From Ornithinimicrobium ciconiae (lineage in GTDB: Bacteria > Actinomycetota > Actinomycetes > Actinomycetales > Dermatophilaceae): 64,000 bases of DNA. Under the pieces are notes generated by a model. That model was not told where the DNA came from. It saw only the letters and a program-made list of their open reading frames with translations, and did no database searches. Location: the NCBI RefSeq assembly GCF_007197575.1, contig NZ_CP041616.1, forward strand, positions 4,028,908 to 4,092,907. The letters are read 5' to 3'. The position numbers were made by a program, and so were the translations under genes. Positions 60,320 through 64,000 of this stretch are shown one piece after another; positions within the stretch are counted from its first letter, which is position 1, and each line of letters opens with the position of its first letter.

Positions 60320-61066
60320 TCACAGGGTGGCGCTGGACCACACCGCGCCGGACTCGGAGACGAGCTCGACTGAGACGGCACCCGGGTCGGGCACCACCCA
60401 GTTGTTGGGTCGGTCGGGTGCGAGCGTCCACGCACCGACATCGTGGGCCTGCCCGTCGGCGGTGGTCAGCCGACACAGGTAGCGCCGTCCCGGCTCGCCC
60501 CCGGCGATGTCCACCACGAGCACCGCGCTGCCCTCGTTCCAGCTGTGGGACACGGTCCCCACCCGGGTGCCGTCAGCCGTGGTCAGGGCGGCCCCTGCCA
60601 CGACCGTGACCGCAGGCGGCTCGGTGTCCGGGACCTGCCCGTGGCCCCCGAGCGTGGAGGTGAGTCCGGCACCGGTGGCGAGTCCGATGATGGCCGCTGC
60701 CGCTGCGACCGCCCAGGTCGGCGGCCGCCACGTGGTCGGACCGGGCCCAGCGTGCCCTGCCCCCGCGTGGCCTGCCCCGGCGGCGTCAGGTCCCGGCAGC
60801 GCACCACACTGCTCCAGCACCCCGGCGGTGAAGTCCGGTCCCGGCTCGGCGCGGGGCACAGCAGCCAGGGTCGACTCGATGGCCGCAGTCAGGGCGTCGA
60901 GGTCGGCCCGGCACTCGAGACAGTCGCCGACGTGGGCGAGCACGGTGTCACGCTCGGGCCCGCTGAGCTGGCCGAGTGACAGGTCCAGCACCAGGTCCTC
61001 GTCGGGGTGCGGCGTCCCTTCCCCGGGCGGCAGTCCGAGCACTCCCGGGTGCCAGTGGTCAGCCAT
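60320..61066 (-). CDS. Anti-sigma factor (RskA-like)
   Basis: A 248-residue membrane protein that should hold the ECF sigma factor encoded just upstream. The zinc anti-sigma motif is HVGDCLEC near residue 41, followed by DLDALTAAIESTLAAVP. A single membrane helix (WAVAAAAAIIGLATGAGLTS) leads to an extracytoplasmic RskA-C domain with SHSWNEGSAVLVVDI and GAWTLAPDRPNNW. The ATG at 61066 overlaps the sigma gene. Activation presumably needs proteolysis at the membrane. Confidence 0.88.
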   Translation of the reverse strand: MADHWHPGVLGLPPGEGTPHPDEDLVLDLSLGQLSGPERDTVLAHVGDCLECRADLDALTAAIESTLAAVPRAEPGPDFTAGVLEQCGALPGPDAAGAGHAGAGHAGPGPTTWRPPTWAVAAAAAIIGLATGAGLTSTLGGHGQVPDTEPPAVTVVAGAALTTADGTRVGTVSHSWNEGSAVLVVDIAGGEPGRRYLCRLTTADGQAHDVGAWTLAPDRPNNWVVPDPGAVSVELVSESGAVWSSATL

Positions 61067-61667
61067 GGTCCACCTCCAGGTCTCCCCCGGCATACGCGGC
61101 GCGAAGTCTCCGCAGCCCGTCCCGGATCCGCGTCTTGGCGGTGCCCAGAGGGATGTGCTCGCGCTGACTGACCTCTGCCGCGGTGCACCCGCCGATGACT
61201 GCCAGCACCACAGCGCGGGCCTGGTCCGGAGAGAGGTGATGCAGGTGGGCGATGGCCCGCTCGGTCTCCAGCCGGTGGACCGCTGACTCGGCCAGGTCCG
61301 GGGATCGCAGTGAGTCCTCGATCAGCTGGTCGAGCAGCTCCGCTCCCATCGGCACCGGTCGCCGGGAACGCACCGCGTCGATCGCGGTGTTGCGGGTGAT
61401 GGTGAGCAGCCAGGTCAGCACCGAGGCACGCCTCACGTCATAGGTGCTCGCCGCACGCCAGGCCTTCACGAACGCCTCCTGACTCACATCCTCGGCCAAC
61501 CCCGGGTCGCGGGTGATGCTCAGCGCCAGGCCATAGACCGCCCCCTGGAACCGTCTGACGAAGGCGGCGGCGGCCTGCGGGTCCGCCACCGTCAGCCCGG
61601 CGAGCAGCGCGGCATCGGCTGCCCGGTCGGCTCGTGGCAGGCGCGGCATATCAGGTGATACGGACAC
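61059..61667 (-). CDS. ECF RNA polymerase sigma factor (SigK/SigL-like)
   Basis: About 202 residues. Region 2 reads YGLALSITRDPGLAEDVSQE and AFVKAWRAASTYDVRRASVL with TWLLTITRNTAIDAVR; region 4 shows LSPDQARAVVLAVIGGCTAA and HIPLGTAKTRIRDGLRRLR. Together with an RskA-like anti-sigma and a divergent COG4315 lipoprotein the locus resembles SigK-type systems. GTG at 61667 or ATG at 61649 may be the start; I list the longer form. Confidence 0.88.
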   Translation of the reverse strand: MSVSPDMPRLPRADRAADAALLAGLTVADPQAAAAFVRRFQGAVYGLALSITRDPGLAEDVSQEAFVKAWRAASTYDVRRASVLTWLLTITRNTAIDAVRSRRPVPMGAELLDQLIEDSLRSPDLAESAVHRLETERAIAHLHHLSPDQARAVVLAVIGGCTAAEVSQREHIPLGTAKTRIRDGLRRLRAAYAGGDLEVDHG

Positions 61668-61761
61668 GGCGCGCCCAGGGATTGGCCGGCCCGACCACCA
61701 ATCTCCGCGACGGGCGGGCGGCGTATCACTGTGCACGACAACTCCTACACCTGGAGGAACC

Positions 61762-62349
61762 ATGCACCGTTCATTGATGCTCTGGCCGGCGTGCCTGCTC
61801 GCCGCCACAGTGCTGACCGCCTGCGGCAGTGACGACCCTGACCAGTCTGACACCCCGACCCCCAGGGAGGGCAGCTCACAGGAGTCCACCGGTGGCGACG
61901 AGACCAGTGAGGACACTGCGGCCTCTGACGACACTGCTGATGACTCGCAGGACACGGCGATGGGTCCCGGCCCGGTCGTCACCACCGCCGACACTGATCT
62001 CGGCACGATCCTGGTCGACGGGGACGGTATGACCCTGTATCTGTTCACCCAGGACAGCCCGAACAGTTCGGTGTGCCTCGACGACTGCCTCGTGGCCTGG
62101 CCCATCCTGGAGGGCGAGCCGAGCGCGGGCGGCGACGCCGATGACAGCAAGCTCGGGTCGCTCGAGCGCGCGGACGGCACGGTCCAGGCGACCTACAACG
62201 ACTGGCCGCTGTACTACTTCGCGCAGGATCAGGCGCCCGGCGACGTCACTGGTCAGGGCGTCAACGACGTGTGGTGGGTCCTGGACACCGACGGGGAAGC
62301 CATCACCGGAGCAACCGGCGACGACGCCTCCAACGGTTACGACTACTGA
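61762..62349 (+). CDS. COG4315 (Lipoprotein_15-type repeat) lipoprotein
   Basis: A 195-residue lipoprotein. The lipobox LTAC (Cys21) is followed by an acidic Asp/Thr/Ser linker of about 50 residues. The domain has two related units: GTILVDGDGMTLYLFTQD with CLDDCLVAWPIL, and GTVQATYNDWPLYYFAQDQA with GDVTGQGVNDVWWVL, as in the COG4315 secreted repeat. Possible redox or haem link is only suggested by the family. It diverges from the ECF sigma gene, so it may be a member of that regulon. CTGGAGGAACC is the ribosome site. Confidence 0.9.
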   Translation: MHRSLMLWPACLLAATVLTACGSDDPDQSDTPTPREGSSQESTGGDETSEDTAASDDTADDSQDTAMGPGPVVTTADTDLGTILVDGDGMTLYLFTQDSPNSSVCLDDCLVAWPILEGEPSAGGDADDSKLGSLERADGTVQATYNDWPLYYFAQDQAPGDVTGQGVNDVWWVLDTDGEAITGATGDDASNGYDY

Positions 62350-62389
62350 GAGCCTCCGGCGTGGCGCAGTTCCGCAGCACGGCACAGCA

Positions 62390-62417
62390 GCCCGGGACCA
62401 GTCATCTGGTCCCGGGC
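62390..62417 (+). terminator. Terminator hairpin after the COG4315 lipoprotein gene
   Basis: Perfect 12-bp stem GCCCGGGACCAG with loop TCAT, 41 bases after the stop. It is followed by CGCCTGGCTTGG rather than a clean T-run. Confidence 0.75.
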
Positions 62418-62462
62418 CGCCTGGCTTGGCGTGACGCCTGCCTCCACGGGCGCCACGCCGGT

Positions 62463-62533
62463 CTCACCCCCGTCTCACCTCCGACTCACCCCCGACTCAC
62501 CCCCGACTCACCCCCGACTCACCCCCGACTCAC
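62463..62533. repeat. 11-bp tandem repeats abutting the permease stop codon
   Basis: Units of CTCACCCCCGA with slight changes are repeated about six times and end on the stop codon of the convergent permease gene. Each unit carries TCA, a stop on the minus strand, so loss or gain of units would not lengthen the protein. Confidence 0.85.
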
Positions 62534-64000
62534 ACTGCGGCCAGTCCTGCCGCGGGAGCCGTGCGGGCGGCTCGCCGGGCGGGCAGCACCGAGGCCAGCA
62601 ACCCGGCGACGATCGCGACAGCGAGGATGATGGCCAGGCGAGGCACCGGGAAGGCCAGGACCGTCTCGGTGCCCTCCGGCATCAGGGTGCGCACACCGAA
62701 CCAGGCGTAGGTCACGCCGAGGGCGATGCCGAGGAGCGCGCTGACCACAGCCAGGAGCAGGCCCTCGACGGTGAGCATGCCGCGCAGCTGTGACCGGGTG
62801 AGCCCCACGGCGCGCAGCAGCGCGTTCTCCCGAGACCGCTCCAGCACCGAGAGCGCCAGGGTGTTGGCGATCCCGACCACGGCGATGACGACCGCGACGC
62901 CGAGCAGTGCCGTGGTGATCAGCACCAGCAGGTCGAGCACCGTGGTCAGCTGGGCGCGCGCCGGAGCGCCACCGGTGATCCACGCGCCCTCGGTCTCGAC
63001 GATGTCCTGGATGTCGGCGACCACTGCCGGGACGTCCGCACCCTCGGAGAGCCGGATTAGGAGGCCGGACTCGTTGACCGACGAGCGGTCCAGGGTGGCC
63101 AGCTGTGCGGCCGGCATCACGAACTCCCCCATCGGCACCTCGACGACCCGCAGCTCGGCCGAGCCGTCCGCACCGGTGACCGTGACCATCTCACCCAGCG
63201 TCAGCCCGCCATACTCCAGCATGTGGGATGCGACCCCGATCGTGCCCGGCTCCAGGACCTGCAACAGGCCCGGGTCGTGCAGGGCCGGACCGGTCGTGTC
63301 CACATCGGTGCCGAAGACGGCCGACTCGGTCCACCAGTCCTCGTCGTGGCTGCGCACCTGCAGCCAGCCGGCAGGCAGAGCCGCACTGACCGCGACCCCG
63401 TCCAGGTCAGCGACCCGCGCGGCAGACTCCGCGCTGATGCCGTCGGCCACCATGCCCAGGACGGGCTCGTCCGAGTCGGCCGTGCCGTCAGCGTCGGCCT
63501 CGGCAAGGTCGGCCACCCTTTGTGCCGTCTCGGAAAACCCGGGGAAGACCATGACGTCAGCGGGGTACTCCGCGTCGATCTCGGTCAGGGCCGTGCGCTC
63601 AGCAGAGGCAGCGCCCACGGAGGTCATCGTGATCAGCGTGACGCCGATCAGCAGGGCGGCGCTCGTGGCCGCGGCCCGTCCCGGGTTGGCCACCGTGTTG
63701 CCGACAGCCAACCGCCCCGGCACGCCCCGCAGCGCTGCTCCGAGCGCCCTGATCCCGGCCGGCACAAAGAAGACGGCGGCGACCAGCACGCCGATGAAGC
63801 TGACCAGCCCCGCGGCGACACCGACCAGCACGTCTCCGCTCGAGGCCGCCAGGACCAGCCCGGCGGCACCCGCACCGAGCAGCAGGACGCTGGCGAGGAT
63901 CCGCACCACCCCAGGTCGGGACGCCGCGGCCGGGGCACTGGCCGGAGCCAGGGCAGCCATCGGCGCCACACGCGTCGCCCGCAGGGTCGGCCACCAGGCC
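62530..64000 (-). CDS. ABC transporter permease, FtsX/MacB-like (partial, N-terminus outside window)
   Basis: C-terminal 489 or so residues of a large FtsX-type permease. The visible part enters as LRATRVAPMAALAPAS, the conserved segment that follows an FtsX transmembrane block, so the gene begins beyond the right edge. Hydrophobic segments come near the start (ILASVLLLGAGAAGLVLA; VSFIGVLVAAVFFV), then an extracytoplasmic domain, then the final FtsX block (ENALLRAVGLTRSQLRGMLT and VEGLLLAVVSALLGIALG). Such permeases export lipoproteins or peptides with a separate ATPase. Confidence 0.9.
   Translation of the reverse strand, partial: AWWPTLRATRVAPMAALAPASAPAAASRPGVVRILASVLLLGAGAAGLVLAASSGDVLVGVAAGLVSFIGVLVAAVFFVPAGIRALGAALRGVPGRLAVGNTVANPGRAAATSAALLIGVTLITMTSVGAASAERTALTEIDAEYPADVMVFPGFSETAQRVADLAEADADGTADSDEPVLGMVADGISAESAARVADLDGVAVSAALPAGWLQVRSHDEDWWTESAVFGTDVDTTGPALHDPGLLQVLEPGTIGVASHMLEYGGLTLGEMVTVTGADGSAELRVVEVPMGEFVMPAAQLATLDRSSVNESGLLIRLSEGADVPAVVADIQDIVETEGAWITGGAPARAQLTTVLDLLVLITTALLGVAVVIAVVGIANTLALSVLERSRENALLRAVGLTRSQLRGMLTVEGLLLAVVSALLGIALGVTYAWFGVRTLMPEGTETVLAFPVPRLAIILAVAIVAGLLASVLPARRAARTAPAAGLAAV

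Overview
The window is chromosomal DNA from a high-GC actinomycete. Strong GC-ending codon use, many GTG starts, start/stop overlaps of the ATGA or TGATG type, promoters placed 6-7 bases before the start codon (leaderless genes), a mycothiol-type DinB protein, DUF4235, a DivIVA-motif protein and cell-wall-binding type 2 repeats all fit. A member of the Micrococcales near Ornithinimicrobium/Intrasporangiaceae is my best guess; that is inference only.

Layout. 1-7.9 kb is a minus-strand housekeeping stretch: a sensor kinase cut by the window edge, GNAT plus MMPL exporter, a DinB-like protein diverging from an isoaspartyl methyltransferase, GNAT, DedA plus DUF4442, and a CPBP protein with a small membrane protein. 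8.0-11.9 kb is a large secreted subtilisin with three cell-wall-binding repeats. At 13.08-13.25 kb a perfect CRP/GlxR-type palindrome sits beside a -10 element and a structured, terminator-ended transcript candidate. 13.9-18.05 kb is a thiamine ABC importer behind a TPP riboswitch. 18-22.8 kb holds two glycosyltransferases and an ATP-grasp/esterase pair. 23.5-25.6 kb is a NarL-type two-component system.

25.7-30.1 kb is a scarred region: a methyltransferase/HTH module present twice around an unusual zinc-knuckle SDR gene, with three genes broken by single-base frameshifts (an RHH antitoxin, the second methyltransferase copy and a DUF6036-like nucleotidyltransferase). 30.3-34.5 kb is an Lrp regulator diverging from a branched-chain 2-oxoacid dehydrogenase operon (E1alpha, E1beta, E2; no E3 here). 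A LAL-type LuxR regulator (35.9-38.6 kb) follows, whose promoter and start codon are tandemly duplicated.

38.8-40.3 kb is a G-rich minisatellite interrupted by an intact IS3-family element. 40.4-48.8 kb looks like an accessory cell-envelope region: methyltransferase, a hydrolase-glycosyltransferase fusion, GNAT, CelD-like acyltransferase, flippase and PIG-L deacetylase. Its right-hand part (44.1-48.3 kb) is bounded by a 125-bp ybaK fragment and the complete ybaK gene. 50.6-59.4 kb is recC-recB-recD. The window ends with DivIVA-motif and DUF4333 genes, an ECF sigma/anti-sigma pair diverging from a COG4315 lipoprotein, and the C-terminal part of an FtsX-type permease cut by the right edge.

Two near-identical hairpin elements (34.6 and 38.8 kb) and several short tandem repeats (14.7, 24.7, 33.5, 59.4, 62.5 kb) show active small-repeat turnover. 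No tRNA, rRNA or CRISPR array was seen. All domain names come from reading the protein sequences; no database search was run.
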